Below are positions 33,639 through 42,375 of a stretch of DNA of 64,000 nt, in pieces; position 1 is the stretch's first letter; each line of letters begins with the position of its first letter. The notes under the pieces were generated by a model, which was given only the letters and a program-made list of their open reading frames with translations, was not told the origin of the DNA and made no database searches. A program made the translations under genes and the position numbers. This DNA comes from CAZLKN01 sp964560135 (GTDB lineage Bacteria > Actinomycetota > JAICYB01), in assembly GCA_964560135.1 (NCBI GenBank), contig CAZLKN010000001.1, positions 62,001 through 126,000 of the forward strand, given 5' to 3'.

Positions 33639-35390
33639 TCAGGATCTGGTCCGCACGAAAGCCTTGATCGTGGCGCAGCGCATCCCTTCGCCGGGGCCGT
33701 GCGGGCGGATCTCGTAGGGACCGGCCCCCGCGGGCACGATGAACGTCTCCGCGTAGTGCACCACGAAGGGGTCGAAGGCGCCGTCCGGGGACGTCACCAT
33801 CGCCTCCTCGCCCTCCACGAGGTTCAAGACGTTCACCCCGTCGGTGGCGGCATGGGGAACGGGGGCCATGAAACGGTGGCGCCGCGTCTCGATGAACTCG
33901 GCCGGGTGCAGGCCGGTGCGCTCCTCCGTCCAGCCGTCGCCGTGATCCAGTATCCGCAAACGGTTGATCAGTTCGGTCTTCGCATAGGTCGCGTCGCGCT
34001 CCCACCGGATCGACGCCTCGCCGTGGTGCAGGTGGGTCGGGCGCGGCGCGCCGTCGAGGCCGAGCCGTCCCCAGTCCCAGAGCTTGAACGTGAAGATGTA
34101 GGGCGTCGCTGAGATCTCCAGCACCATCGCCCCGGCCCCCGAGCAGTGGACGGTGCCCGCGGGGATCAGGAAGTGGTCGTGCCGCTTGGCGGGGAAGCGG
34201 TTCACGTAGGCGTCGGCGGGGAACGCGAAGTCGGGATCGGCGTCGGCGCGGCGCAGGTCCTCGAGCATCTTCGGACGGTCGATGCCCTCGGCCAGGCCGA
34301 GGTACACGGTGGCATCGGGGCCGGCGTCCAGGATGTAGTAGGACTCGTCCTGCGTGTAGGGGATCCCGAAGTGCTCCTGGATGTAGCTCGTCTGCGGGTG
34401 CACCTGCAGCGACAGGTTGCCACCCCCGATGGTGTCCAGGAAGTCGAAGCGGATCGGGAACTCCTCGCCGAAGCGTCCGTGGACGGCCTCCCCGAGAAGC
34501 AGCCGCGGCTCCCGGAAGACGAGGTCGATCGCCGGCACCTCCACCACGGCGTCGCCGAACGCGAGGAGCAGCGAGTTCTCCTCGGGGACGCAGTCGAAGC
34601 ACCACCCGATGTTCGGGCCGTCGTGGTCGATGTCGCAGACACGCTCGATCCAGTGGCCACCCCAGGGGGCCGGGTCGAAGAACGGCACCACGCGGAACGG
34701 GCGGTGCGCCGTCTCCCGCAGCGCCCGCCACAGCGTGCGGGCGGACAGCAGCTTCGGCCGGCCGCGTTCGGTGGTGTCGAGGTAGGCCGCGATGCGGTCG
34801 TACAGCGAACGGCGGTGCCGGTCGGCGATGCGCCAGTCGACGAAGAACCCGCGCTTGTAGAGATCAGCGGGGCGGCCCCCGGCGTCGTCGACGCCGATGC
34901 TGCCTGCCTCGCCGCGCCGTTGGCGCTGCTGGATCTCCCAGCGGGGCATCCCCGCGTAGACGAGCATCCCGTCGGTCACGAAGGCCGCGCCTGCGCCGGT
35001 GACGAGGACCCGTCCAGATGCCGCGGCGACCCGGTCGCGCAGCGCCTGCAACGCCGACGGATCGAACAGGTCCCTCAGAGTCAAGTGGGTCAGGCGGCCG
35101 AACACCGGCTCGTCGGTGAGGTCGCCGGCCACCAGGCGCGTGATCTCGTCTGCGGGCTTCAGTGCCTCGGCGGTGTCCACCACGACATCGGGGGCGAGGC
35201 GCCGCGCCAGCTCGCGGAGGTCCTCGGCGAGCACGCCGGGGTAGGTCTCCACGGCCACCACGCGTGTCCCGGACAGCCGGTCGCACACCTCGTCCCAGCC
35301 GAGCGCGCACTCGGCGCGGTCGCCGGCGGCCACCACGGGGCGCTTGTCGTAGTTGGGGATCCGGTCCCGCTGGTGGATCGGTTCGCTCAC
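33639..35390 (-). CDS. Class I mannose-6-phosphate isomerase-like protein with extra N-terminal domain
   Basis: A 583-residue protein. Residues about 230-583 are a cupin of the type I phosphomannose isomerase class: metal ligands are in NLSLQVHPQ (Gln, His), DESYY (Glu) and PAGTVHCSG (His). The N-terminal ~210 residues (VVAVETYPGVLAEDLRE, RGFFVDWRIADRHRRSLYD) look like a degenerate kinase-like nucleotide fold lacking a P-loop. The GTG start overlaps the ROK kinase stop (GTGA). It is the last gene of the sugar operon and probably interconverts mannose-6-phosphate and fructose-6-phosphate. Confidence 0.8.
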   Translation of the reverse strand: MSEPIHQRDRIPNYDKRPVVAAGDRAECALGWDEVCDRLSGTRVVAVETYPGVLAEDLRELARRLAPDVVVDTAEALKPADEITRLVAGDLTDEPVFGRLTHLTLRDLFDPSALQALRDRVAAASGRVLVTGAGAAFVTDGMLVYAGMPRWEIQQRQRRGEAGSIGVDDAGGRPADLYKRGFFVDWRIADRHRRSLYDRIAAYLDTTERGRPKLLSARTLWRALRETAHRPFRVVPFFDPAPWGGHWIERVCDIDHDGPNIGWCFDCVPEENSLLLAFGDAVVEVPAIDLVFREPRLLLGEAVHGRFGEEFPIRFDFLDTIGGGNLSLQVHPQTSYIQEHFGIPYTQDESYYILDAGPDATVYLGLAEGIDRPKMLEDLRRADADPDFAFPADAYVNRFPAKRHDHFLIPAGTVHCSGAGAMVLEISATPYIFTFKLWDWGRLGLDGAPRPTHLHHGEASIRWERDATYAKTELINRLRILDHGDGWTEERTGLHPAEFIETRRHRFMAPVPHAATDGVNVLNLVEGEEAMVTSPDGAFDPFVVHYAETFIVPAGAGPYEIRPHGPGEGMRCATIKAFVRTRS

Positions 35391-36283
35391 GACGTCGACC
35401 TCCCGAGCCGGGCCAGGCCGACGAGGGCCGCGGCGTCACCGAGCGCCGCCGGAGCCACCCGGACCCGGTAGGCCTCCCACAGGCGCTCGTTCACGGCACC
35501 CTCGAGGCCCTCGAAGATGGGCGCGTCGGCGCCGGCCGGGCCCCCACCGACGACGATCGTCTCCGGAGCGTGCGCGTTGGCCAGCGCCGCCAGCGCGCGG
35601 GCCAGGTGCTGCCGGTAGCGCTCCACCCCGGCCCGGGCCGCATCCTCGCCGCGCGCGTAGCCGGCATACACCTCACGGATCTCGGTGTAGCCGCCACCCG
35701 CCTCCGTCACGATCCGCTCGGCGCGGCAGTGGGCTTCGATCGTCCCGCGGCCCCCGGCGGTGTCGGTGCCGGGGGAGTCTTCGCCGATCGGGATGAAGCC
35801 GCCCATCATGCCGCCGCCCAGCGGGCCGCGACCGAGCGGTCGTCCCCGCTCGATGCAGGCCACGCCGAACCCCGTTCCGATGGTGACCACGACGACGCGT
35901 TCGTGGCCCGCGCCCGCACCCGCCGTCGCCTCGCCGATCCCGTAGGCGATGGCATCGTTCACGACCACGGCCTCCGCACCGAGAGCCGCGCGGAGCCGCG
36001 CCCGAAGGTCGATCCCGACGATGCCCGGGAACTTCCCCGGCAGGTCGACGATGCGCCCGTCGTCGTCCACGAGACCCGGGACGCACAGGCCCACGCCGGC
36101 GACGACCTCGCCATCCTCGAGCAGCGCCGTCCCCGTTCGGACGACGACGTCCACCGCCTCGTCGCCGGTGGCCGCACCGAGCTCGGCGACCTCCATGCGC
36201 TCGACGTCGTCGTCGGAGGAGACCAGGCCGGCCTTCAGCCTCGTGCCTCCGAGATCGAAGGCGAGGACGGCTCCGGTCGTCAT
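35387..36283 (-). CDS. ROK-family sugar kinase
   Basis: A 298-residue kinase. The phosphate-1 loop is FDLGGTRLKAG, the sugar-binding/catalytic region is VVVNDAIAYGIGE with the base Asp, and the adenosine loop IGTGFGVACIERG is present. The zinc-binding CxCGxxGCxE motif of ROK proteins is degenerate (GGRGTIEAHC), with no cysteine cluster. Likely a glucokinase or mannokinase. Its ATG overlaps the glycosidase stop (TGATG) and its stop overlaps the isomerase start, so the operon is tightly coupled. Confidence 0.88.
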   Translation of the reverse strand: MTTGAVLAFDLGGTRLKAGLVSSDDDVERMEVAELGAATGDEAVDVVVRTGTALLEDGEVVAGVGLCVPGLVDDDGRIVDLPGKFPGIVGIDLRARLRAALGAEAVVVNDAIAYGIGEATAGAGAGHERVVVVTIGTGFGVACIERGRPLGRGPLGGGMMGGFIPIGEDSPGTDTAGGRGTIEAHCRAERIVTEAGGGYTEIREVYAGYARGEDAARAGVERYRQHLARALAALANAHAPETIVVGGGPAGADAPIFEGLEGAVNERLWEAYRVRVAPAALGDAAALVGLARLGRSTS

Positions 36284-38355
36284 CAATCCTGCGGCCGGAC
36301 GCCGTCCCGGTCCGCGGTGTACAGCCGTCCCTGGTAGGGGATGTGCGTCAGGCGCGCGCCGGGGTCGAAGCCGCCGAACCGCGGGGTGGCGGTCAGCCCG
36401 GCGTCCATCGTCGCCTCGAGGCCGAAGACCGACTCCAGGATCACGTTCACCCACGCCCCACCCGACGAGCATGCCCAGTCGGTGATGTACGGCAGGTCGG
36501 CGGGCGCCTTGCGTGCACCGCCGTCTTCGCCCGGGACCACAGGCTCGGTGAAGTGCGCCTGGCCGAAGGGGCCCTGGTTGGCGCTGCGGGCCAGCCCCTG
36601 GAGCCAGTCGAACGCCAGGTCGGTCTTGCCCATCCGGTACAACCCGGCCACCGCCTGGGCGGGCCATGCCGTGTAGGCGCCCGTCCACTGGTGGTCGGGA
36701 CGGACGCTGAACATCGCATCGGGGTCGTCGGTGGACAGCGCGTGCATCCATGTCGGGGTGTGCATCTCGCGGAGGAAGAAGGCCGTCATCTCGTCGCGTT
36801 GGGCAGGGCTCAGATCGTCGGGGATCGTGTGCAGGATCGTGATGAAATCGTAACAGTGCCGGACCGGGACGAGCTCACCGTCCGGCGTTCTCGCGTGCCA
36901 GTGGCCCTTGCCCTCCGCGTACAGCCGGCGGACCTCCTTGGACAGGTCGTCGGACTGCGCGGCGACGTCGTCGGCGCCGGCGACGTCACCCGCCATGCGC
37001 TTGAGGTCCGCGAGGAAGCGAAGTGACCACACGTTGGCGGCGTTGAGGCTCGCCACCTCGTGGATATAGGTGGAGACGCACTCCAGCAGGTTGCCGATCT
37101 TGCCGTAGTCGGCGAGGCCGTTGAAGGTGCGGAACCGCTCCCAGTTGTGGGCGTAGTCCTCGAGGAAGTCCGAGACCGGACGCGCATCGCCGTCCAATGA
37201 CGGCACCTGGTGGCTCAGCCACGAGAAGTCGCCGCTCCAGCGCAGGTACTCGTGGGCGCTTCGCATCATCGCGTAGTCGTTCACCGAGTACCAGCAGCCC
37301 ACCGGCGCGCCCGTGAGCCACTCGGTGCCGAAGTGGGTGTGGATGTCGGTGGACATCCACCGTTCGAGATACGGCTTCATCACGCCGGGGTCGAGCATGG
37401 CGTGAACGAGCGAGCTCAGGGAGTAGTCCCAGAGGAACGTGACGGTCTGCCAGAACTTCGGCATCAGCGTGTCGTAGGCGCGTCCGATGGCCGAAGCGGG
37501 GTTGTCCCGCTTGAAGTACACGACCCCCAGAGCGCCGATGTGGTAGAGGCGGCGGATCGACTCGTCGTCGGTCTCCAACACCGGCAGCGACCCCGAGTAG
37601 CGGTCGTTGCCGGGGGTGAAGACGGCCGCCAGCTCCGCGTCCCAGTCCTGCCGGGTCTTCTCGCGTTCCGCTCGCGGGTCGCGGATCAGCTCGTCGTAGG
37701 TCGCGCGCACCGATCCGACGTCGTCCCCGAGGACGTTCACGTAGGCCAGATGCCATGTCCCACGGCCCCCGAGGTGCGCGGTGTACCGCAGCCCATGGGC
37801 GGTCACCTCGTCGGGGGCCGGGGTCGCGCCCTGCAACGACACGCCCTTGCTCCACCGGGACCGGAACATCAGCGCCTTGCGGTCGCGGTCGACCGAGACC
37901 TTGTTGTCGATCTCTGCCGGCGGATACGGCGTGGTCCAGTTGCCGGCCATCGTGGTGATGCTCGAGCGGAGGCCCAACCGCAGCTCGACGGTGCGCTCGG
38001 ACTCCAGCAGGTTCTCGACCTCCAGCAGCACGATCCCCGCCGCACGGCCGACCGGCAGGAAGGTGGTCGAGCGCAGACGGAGGTCGCCGTACCGCGCTTC
38101 ACGCTCGATGCGGTCGGGGTACCAGCGGAAGGTGATGGGCTCGCCCGTGGCGGGGAAGTAGCGCCCGTCCACGAACAGGCCGGCCGTGACGGTGTCGGAG
38201 CACGCGAAGGGCGGCATGTTGAGGCTGCGGATGCCGGTGATGTCGAGATCGGCTTGGACGCAGCCGAGGAAGTTCGTCAGGCCCGGCGGGTTGAACATGT
38301 CGCCGAACCGGTGGACCATCTCCGAGCTTGTGATGTCGTCGCTGCGTGGGATCAC
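36283..38355 (-). CDS. (alpha/alpha)6-barrel glycoside hydrolase-like protein
   Basis: A 690-residue cytoplasmic protein. An N-terminal beta-sandwich (about 1-230; FRWYPDRIEREARYG, VELRLGLRSS) is followed by a helical barrel (about 255-640) with tryptophan- and acid-rich loops such as TFLWDYSLSSLVHAML, GCWYSVNDYAMM and PDHQWTGAYTAWPA. The layout is that of GH63/GH15/amylo-glucosidase relatives, but I cannot assign a family or catalytic acids with confidence. The context (GntR, ROK kinase, PMI) points to an intracellular mannoside or glucoside. The GTG start overlaps the gntR stop (GTGA). Confidence 0.75.
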   Translation of the reverse strand: MIPRSDDITSSEMVHRFGDMFNPPGLTNFLGCVQADLDITGIRSLNMPPFACSDTVTAGLFVDGRYFPATGEPITFRWYPDRIEREARYGDLRLRSTTFLPVGRAAGIVLLEVENLLESERTVELRLGLRSSITTMAGNWTTPYPPAEIDNKVSVDRDRKALMFRSRWSKGVSLQGATPAPDEVTAHGLRYTAHLGGRGTWHLAYVNVLGDDVGSVRATYDELIRDPRAEREKTRQDWDAELAAVFTPGNDRYSGSLPVLETDDESIRRLYHIGALGVVYFKRDNPASAIGRAYDTLMPKFWQTVTFLWDYSLSSLVHAMLDPGVMKPYLERWMSTDIHTHFGTEWLTGAPVGCWYSVNDYAMMRSAHEYLRWSGDFSWLSHQVPSLDGDARPVSDFLEDYAHNWERFRTFNGLADYGKIGNLLECVSTYIHEVASLNAANVWSLRFLADLKRMAGDVAGADDVAAQSDDLSKEVRRLYAEGKGHWHARTPDGELVPVRHCYDFITILHTIPDDLSPAQRDEMTAFFLREMHTPTWMHALSTDDPDAMFSVRPDHQWTGAYTAWPAQAVAGLYRMGKTDLAFDWLQGLARSANQGPFGQAHFTEPVVPGEDGGARKAPADLPYITDWACSSGGAWVNVILESVFGLEATMDAGLTATPRFGGFDPGARLTHIPYQGRLYTADRDGVRPQD

Positions 38356-39140
38356 GTCTTGGCCTCCAACCAGATCTGGAAGGTTGTCTGATCGCCCCGG
38401 TAGTGGGCGCGGAAGAACTCGAACGGACGCCCTTCGGCGTCCAGGTTGATCGCGTCGAGGCGCAGCACCGGCGCGTCGGTGCGCACGCCGAGATGGCCGG
38501 CCGTGGTGCGGTCGGCGTTCACGGCCTCGATCGAGCGGACGCCGCCGCGCGGAGCCACACCGAACTCCTGGTCGAGTACCGCGTACAGGCTGCGGTTGGT
38601 GAGGTCGACCTCGGTCAGCCGGGCGAAGCGGGCGGCGGGCAGGAACGTCGTGACCTCGACCACCGGCTCCCCCTCGACGCTGCGGATCCGGTGGAGGAGC
38701 ACGACCTCGGCCCCCATGGGGATCTCCAGGTTCTGTGCGACATCGGGTGGGGCCTCGACCACCTCGTGTGACAAGACGGTGGTTTCGACGCGCCGCCCGC
38801 GTTGGGTCATCTCCTCGTGGAAGCCGCGGAGCTCCTGCACGACGAACTCGGCGACCTTGGGGCGGGCCACGAAGGTGCCGCGTCCCTTCTCGGTGCGGAC
38901 GAGACCCTCGGAGCGGAGCATGTCGAGCGCTTGGCGGACGGCGGTCCTCGACAGTGCGAAGAACTCGCCGAGCTCGGCCTCGGACGGGATCATCTCGCCG
39001 GGGGCCCAGCGACCGCGCTCGATCTCTTCACGGAGGATCTGGGCGAGCTGGGCGTAGTAGGGCAGCGGATCGCTGCGCTGGATCGCCGCCGGGGTCTCCG
39101 GCGGCGTCCGCGTCTCGGTGGCCTGGTCTGAACTCGTCAT
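38352..39140 (-). CDS. GntR/HutC-family regulator with UTRA domain
   Basis: A 262-residue repressor. The winged helix is at about 28-90 (PYYAQLAQILREEIERGRW, SEAELGEFFALSRTAVRQAL, GRGTFVA), and the UTRA effector domain covers about 110-255 (VVLLHRIRSVEGEPVVEVTTFL). ATG 39140 lies inside an 18-bp palindrome, so self-control is likely. It heads the four-gene sugar operon. The effector is probably a sugar phosphate. Confidence 0.93.
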   Translation of the reverse strand: MTSSDQATETRTPPETPAAIQRSDPLPYYAQLAQILREEIERGRWAPGEMIPSEAELGEFFALSRTAVRQALDMLRSEGLVRTEKGRGTFVARPKVAEFVVQELRGFHEEMTQRGRRVETTVLSHEVVEAPPDVAQNLEIPMGAEVVLLHRIRSVEGEPVVEVTTFLPAARFARLTEVDLTNRSLYAVLDQEFGVAPRGGVRSIEAVNADRTTAGHLGVRTDAPVLRLDAINLDAEGRPFEFFRAHYRGDQTTFQIWLEAKT

Positions 39141-39156
39141 CCTGTAATGACAGGAT
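39139..39156. promoter_or_regulatory. 18-bp palindromic operator at gntR start
   Basis: ATCCTGTCATTACAGGAT (read on the minus strand) has perfect 7-bp arms around a 4-base centre and overlaps the gntR start codon. Just upstream is CATAGTAT, a possible -10. A site at this position would block both transcription and initiation. Confidence 0.65.
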
Positions 39157-39197
39157 ACTATGTTCCGCAAGTGAGTGGCGGCCCGCCGCGCAGGAGC

Positions 39198-39824
39198 TCA
39201 GTCCACCCGCAGTCCGGCCAGGATGTCCTGGAGCACCGGCTCCGCGGTGCGGGCCCGGATCGTCGAGGTGAACAGCGACACCCGCAGGGCCCGGTCCTCG
39301 CCGCGGCGCAGGACGTACTCCTCCACGCGCAGGGGGACGCCCTCGTAGACGACCTCGTAGACGTGGAGGACGGCGAAGCTCGTGTCCAGGGCCGAGTGCT
39401 CGAGCTCGATCAGGCGGTAGCCGTCGAACTCGCCGGCGCGCCGCTCGCTGATCCAGCCCGTGAGCTCCCCCGGGGGACGCTCTTCGAGGGCGAGCTCCAT
39501 GCCGACCTCGGCGCGGTGGAGGCTGCCGTCGGGTGAGGATCCGGGGTCGAAGAACGCGACTCCCTCGGGGGCCCGGACCTCCTGCCAATCGCCGGGGATC
39601 CTGGCGGTCACACCAAGGTCGGCGTCGACCAGCAGCGTGTCCGGGGCCGGGCCCTCGATCTGTGCGGCCTCCACGTGCTCCGGGCAGAAGGGGCATCCGT
39701 CTACGAGGGTCACGGCCCCCACGGCGGCGCCCGCGAAGGCGACGGCCGCCACCAGCACGGCGAGCCACCGGCGCCGTCGGGTCGGGAGCTCCTGGGTGTC
39801 GTGCGGAACCGTTGTCGTCTGCAT
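39198..39824 (-). CDS. Membrane-anchored protein with CPFC motif
   Basis: A 208-residue protein. A charged N-terminus and one helix (about 20-42, WLAVLVAAVAFAGAAVGAVTL) are followed by DGCPFCPEH, whose two cysteines may form a disulfide just outside the membrane, then a beta-rich domain (about 65-208; GVTARIPGDWQEVRAPEGVAFFDP). The domain resembles lipoprotein-like PsbP/DUF1795 folds in style only. It lies downstream of ectC on the same strand, 69 bases away, and its ribosome site is hidden in a stem. Function unknown; a link with osmotic stress is speculative. Confidence 0.7.
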   Translation of the reverse strand: MQTTTVPHDTQELPTRRRRWLAVLVAAVAFAGAAVGAVTLVDGCPFCPEHVEAAQIEGPAPDTLLVDADLGVTARIPGDWQEVRAPEGVAFFDPGSSPDGSLHRAEVGMELALEERPPGELTGWISERRAGEFDGYRLIELEHSALDTSFAVLHVYEVVYEGVPLRVEEYVLRRGEDRALRVSLFTSTIRARTAEPVLQDILAGLRVD

Positions 39825-39825
39825 C

Positions 39826-39856
39826 GTCCTACCTCCTCGCTCGTTGGAGGTAGGAC
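39826..39856 (-). promoter_or_regulatory. Shine-Dalgarno-sequestering hairpin between ectC and membrane protein gene
   Basis: Read on the minus strand, GTCCTACCTCC pairs perfectly with GGAGGTAGGAC (11 bp, 9-base loop). The GGAGG ribosome site is fully inside the stem, which ends one base before the ATG. There is no T-run, so it is a poor intrinsic terminator and a good translational switch. Confidence 0.65.
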
Positions 39857-39893
39857 CGCCCAGCCCGCCGAACCTAACGGTAAATCCTTGCCG

Positions 39894-40316
39894 TCAGGCC
39901 TCCTTGCCGCTGCCGGCGGGTTGGGCCTCCTCGTCGAGGAGCAACGGATACACCCCGTCGTCGTCGTGCACCTCGCCCCCCGTCAACGGCGGGTTGAAGA
40001 CGCACACCATGCGCAGGTCGGTCTTCGCCGTGAGGCGGTGGCGCTCGTGGCCGTCCAGGGCGTACATCGTGCCCGGACCGATCTCGTACACGGCCCCGTC
40101 CTCCAGGTTCTCCAGGACGCCCTCGCCCTCGATGCAGTACACGGCCTCGACGTGGTTGCGGTACCACATCGAGGTCACCGTTCCCGCGTACAGGACGGTG
40201 TCGTGGAACGAGAACCCCATCCCGTCCCGCGCCAGCAGAAACCGGCGGCTGTGGAACGTGGGAGCCGGGACGTTGCGATCCGTGCTCTCGATCTCGCTGA
40301 GTGTTCTGACGATCAT
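39894..40316 (-). CDS. ectC: L-ectoine synthase
   Basis: A 140-residue cupin that closes N-gamma-acetyl-diaminobutyrate into ectoine. Conserved features are [15 protein letters not shown] at the start, [19 protein letters not shown] (metal-binding His/Glu region) and [29 protein letters not shown]. Length is close to the family norm. It lies 11 bases after ectB, with GAGAGG as ribosome site. No ectD (hydroxylase) is seen. Confidence 0.97.
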   Translation of the reverse strand: MIVRTLSEIESTDRNVPAPTFHSRRFLLARDGMGFSFHDTVLYAGTVTSMWYRNHVEAVYCIEGEGVLENLEDGAVYEIGPGTMYALDGHERHRLTAKTDLRMVCVFNPPLTGGEVHDDDGVYPLLLDEEAQPAGSGKEA

Positions 40317-40327
40317 CGCGGGTCCTC

Positions 40328-41617
40328 TCAGCGGGCCGTCACGGCCGCGGGGGCGGGCTCGCGCTCGCCCAGAGCGGCCACGAGCGAGGCCTCGAGGATC
40401 GCGAGTCCCTCCTGGAGGGTGTCATCGTCGATCGTGAGGGACGGCAGCAGCTTCGCCACCTGGCTCTCCGCGCCCGAGGTCTCGATCAGGAGCTTGCGGG
40501 CGAACGCCTCGCGGCAGACCTTCGAGGCGAAGCCCTCTTCGGCGAACTCGATGCCCTGGAGCAGACCGCGACCGCAGACCTTGGCTTCGAGGCCGGGACG
40601 GTCGGCGATCATCTTCTCCAGCGCCTCGGTGACGATGGAGGCCTTGCGGGCCACATCCACGCTCAGCGTGTCGGTGCGCCAGAAGAGCTCGAGCGCAGCC
40701 GTTGCCGTGACGAAGGCGGGGTTGTGTCCGCGGAAGGTTCCGTTGTGCTCGCCCGGCTCCCAGACATCCAGCTCCGGCTTGAGCAGCGTGATCGCGAACG
40801 GGAGCCCGTAGCCACTGAGCGACTTCGACAGGCAGACGATGTCCGGGTCGAGACCCGCCGGCTCGAAGCTGAAGAACGGACCGGTGCGGCCGCAGCCGAC
40901 CTGGATGTCGTCGACGATGAACAGGATCTCGTAGCGGCGGCAGATGTCCTGGAGACGCTTGAGCCACTCGTAGGAGGCGACGTTCACGCCGCCCTCCGCC
41001 TGGATCGTCTCCACGATGACCGCAGCGGGCAGCTCCATGCCGCTGCCGCCGTCGTCCCGAAGGTAGGCCTCCAGGAAGTCGATGGTGTCGACGTCCTCGC
41101 CCATGTACCCGTCGAAGGGGATCGAGGTGGTATTGGTGAGCGCGACACCCGCGCCCTTGCGCTTCATCGAGTTCGCGGTGACCGACAGGGAGCCGAGCGT
41201 CATGCCGTGGAAGGCATTGGTGAAGCTCAGGATGTGGTCCCGGCCGGTGACCTTGCGTGCGAGCTTCAGCGCCGCCTCGACGGCGTTGGTCCCCGTGGGT
41301 CCGGGGAACTGCACCTTGTAGTCGAGGCCCCGCGGATCCAGGATGATCTCCTTGAACCGCTCGAGGAACGTCCGCTTGGCCACCGTGGCCTTGTCGAGGC
41401 TGTGGACGATCCCGTCGCCGGTCAGGTACTCGATCAGTTCGGCTTTGAGGCGGTCGTCGTTGTGGCCGTAGTTCAGAGAGCCGGCCCCGGCGAAGAAGTC
41501 GATGTACCGCTCGCCGTTCTCGTCGAAGATGAACGAGCCCTTGGCGTTGGCGAACACCGCCGGCCAGGATCGGCAGTAGCTGCGGACCTCAGACTCGAGT
41601 TGTTTGATCGTTTCCAC
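40328..41617 (-). CDS. ectB: Diaminobutyrate-2-oxoglutarate transaminase
   Basis: A 429-residue class III aminotransferase making 2,4-diaminobutyrate from aspartate semialdehyde. It opens with [15 protein letters not shown], and has the PLP features [39 protein letters not shown] and the Schiff-base lysine in [11 protein letters not shown] 41617 has GGAGG at good distance. Its first 29 bases overlap ectA. Confidence 0.97.
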   Translation of the reverse strand: METIKQLESEVRSYCRSWPAVFANAKGSFIFDENGERYIDFFAGAGSLNYGHNDDRLKAELIEYLTGDGIVHSLDKATVAKRTFLERFKEIILDPRGLDYKVQFPGPTGTNAVEAALKLARKVTGRDHILSFTNAFHGMTLGSLSVTANSMKRKGAGVALTNTTSIPFDGYMGEDVDTIDFLEAYLRDDGGSGMELPAAVIVETIQAEGGVNVASYEWLKRLQDICRRYEILFIVDDIQVGCGRTGPFFSFEPAGLDPDIVCLSKSLSGYGLPFAITLLKPELDVWEPGEHNGTFRGHNPAFVTATAALELFWRTDTLSVDVARKASIVTEALEKMIADRPGLEAKVCGRGLLQGIEFAEEGFASKVCREAFARKLLIETSGAESQVAKLLPSLTIDDDTLQEGLAILEASLVAALGEREPAPAAVTAR

Positions 41618-42170
41618 TGTGTTGCCTCCGTGTCGAATCGACGGATATCGGACCGATCCGGACGAGCCGCTCCTCCTCATGGGGAGCGTCGTCCGGGAAG
41701 TGCGCCTGCGTGAAGCAGGGTTCGTCGACGAACTCCGCGTCCACCGAGCGGGCCACGGAGCGGAACAGCCTCCATGACGCCTCGTTGGACGGGGTGACCG
41801 TCGCCTCGAGATACCGGACCCCCTCGCAGCCTTCGGCGGCGAGGACCCCCTCGAGCATCCGGCGCCCCAACCCCAGGTTGCGAGCCTGGGCGCCTACCGT
41901 GACCTGCCAGACGAACACCGCGTCGGGCCGGGGGCCGGGCCGGTACGCGATCACGTATCCGACGGCCTCGCCGTTGGACGTGGCCACGACCGAGGTGTCC
42001 GCGAAGTTCAGGCACGCCATCAGGTAGGCGTATGCAGGGTTGAGATCGAGGGCTCGCGAGTCACGGGCCAGTGCCCATAGCACCGGCCCGTCTGCCACGG
42101 TAGGGTTCCGTAGCTCGACATCCAAAACGTCAGACTCTCGCTTTCTGCCTCCTTGACCCTTCTTACCCAT
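41589..42170 (-). CDS. ectA: Diaminobutyrate acetyltransferase
   Basis: A GNAT enzyme acetylating 2,4-diaminobutyrate. The core begins at VELRNPTVADGPVLW and contains the substrate-site signature LDLNPAYAYLMACLNFADTSVV, WQVTVGAQARNLGLGRRML and YLEATVTPSNEASWRLF. ATG 42170 (193 residues) is a compromise: it has no clear ribosome site, and an open extension reaches ATG 42251. The first ~25 residues (KKGQGGRKRES) are basic and not part of the fold. It is the first gene of ectABC. Confidence 0.88.
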   Translation of the reverse strand: MGKKGQGGRKRESDVLDVELRNPTVADGPVLWALARDSRALDLNPAYAYLMACLNFADTSVVATSNGEAVGYVIAYRPGPRPDAVFVWQVTVGAQARNLGLGRRMLEGVLAAEGCEGVRYLEATVTPSNEASWRLFRSVARSVDAEFVDEPCFTQAHFPDDAPHEEERLVRIGPISVDSTRRQHSGNDQTTRV

Positions 42171-42311
42171 GCGCACAGCTGCGCAACCTTGGGTGTCGAG
42201 GTATCCCAGAACCCCGCCGGACTGGGTATCTCCCAAAAGAAGGGACTGCATCAACCTTTACATACATCGGTGTGACTTGGCCAATGGCTGTCCGGGTCTG
42301 TGGGGGTACGC

Positions 42312-42354
42312 CCCGGTGGGAGCGCCGGTTATCTGATCCGGCGCTCCCACCGGG
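42312..42354. terminator. 17-bp perfect inverted repeat between DUF6777 gene and ectA
   Basis: CCCGGTGGGAGCGCCGG and its exact complement flank a 9-base loop (TTATCTGAT). It lies 21 bases after the stop of the DUF6777 gene and about 140 bases upstream of ectA. The stem is strong enough to terminate or insulate, though no T-run follows on the minus strand. Confidence 0.6.
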
Positions 42355-42375
42355 AGTTTGCTTCTATGGCGTGGG

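Noticed and set aside
33639..35390. N-terminal region considered as an active uridine kinase
   Set aside because: No GxxxxGK(S/T) P-loop is present.
42312..42354. Long palindrome considered as an att or attC site
   Set aside because: No integrase or cassette structure nearby; position after a stop fits a terminator better.
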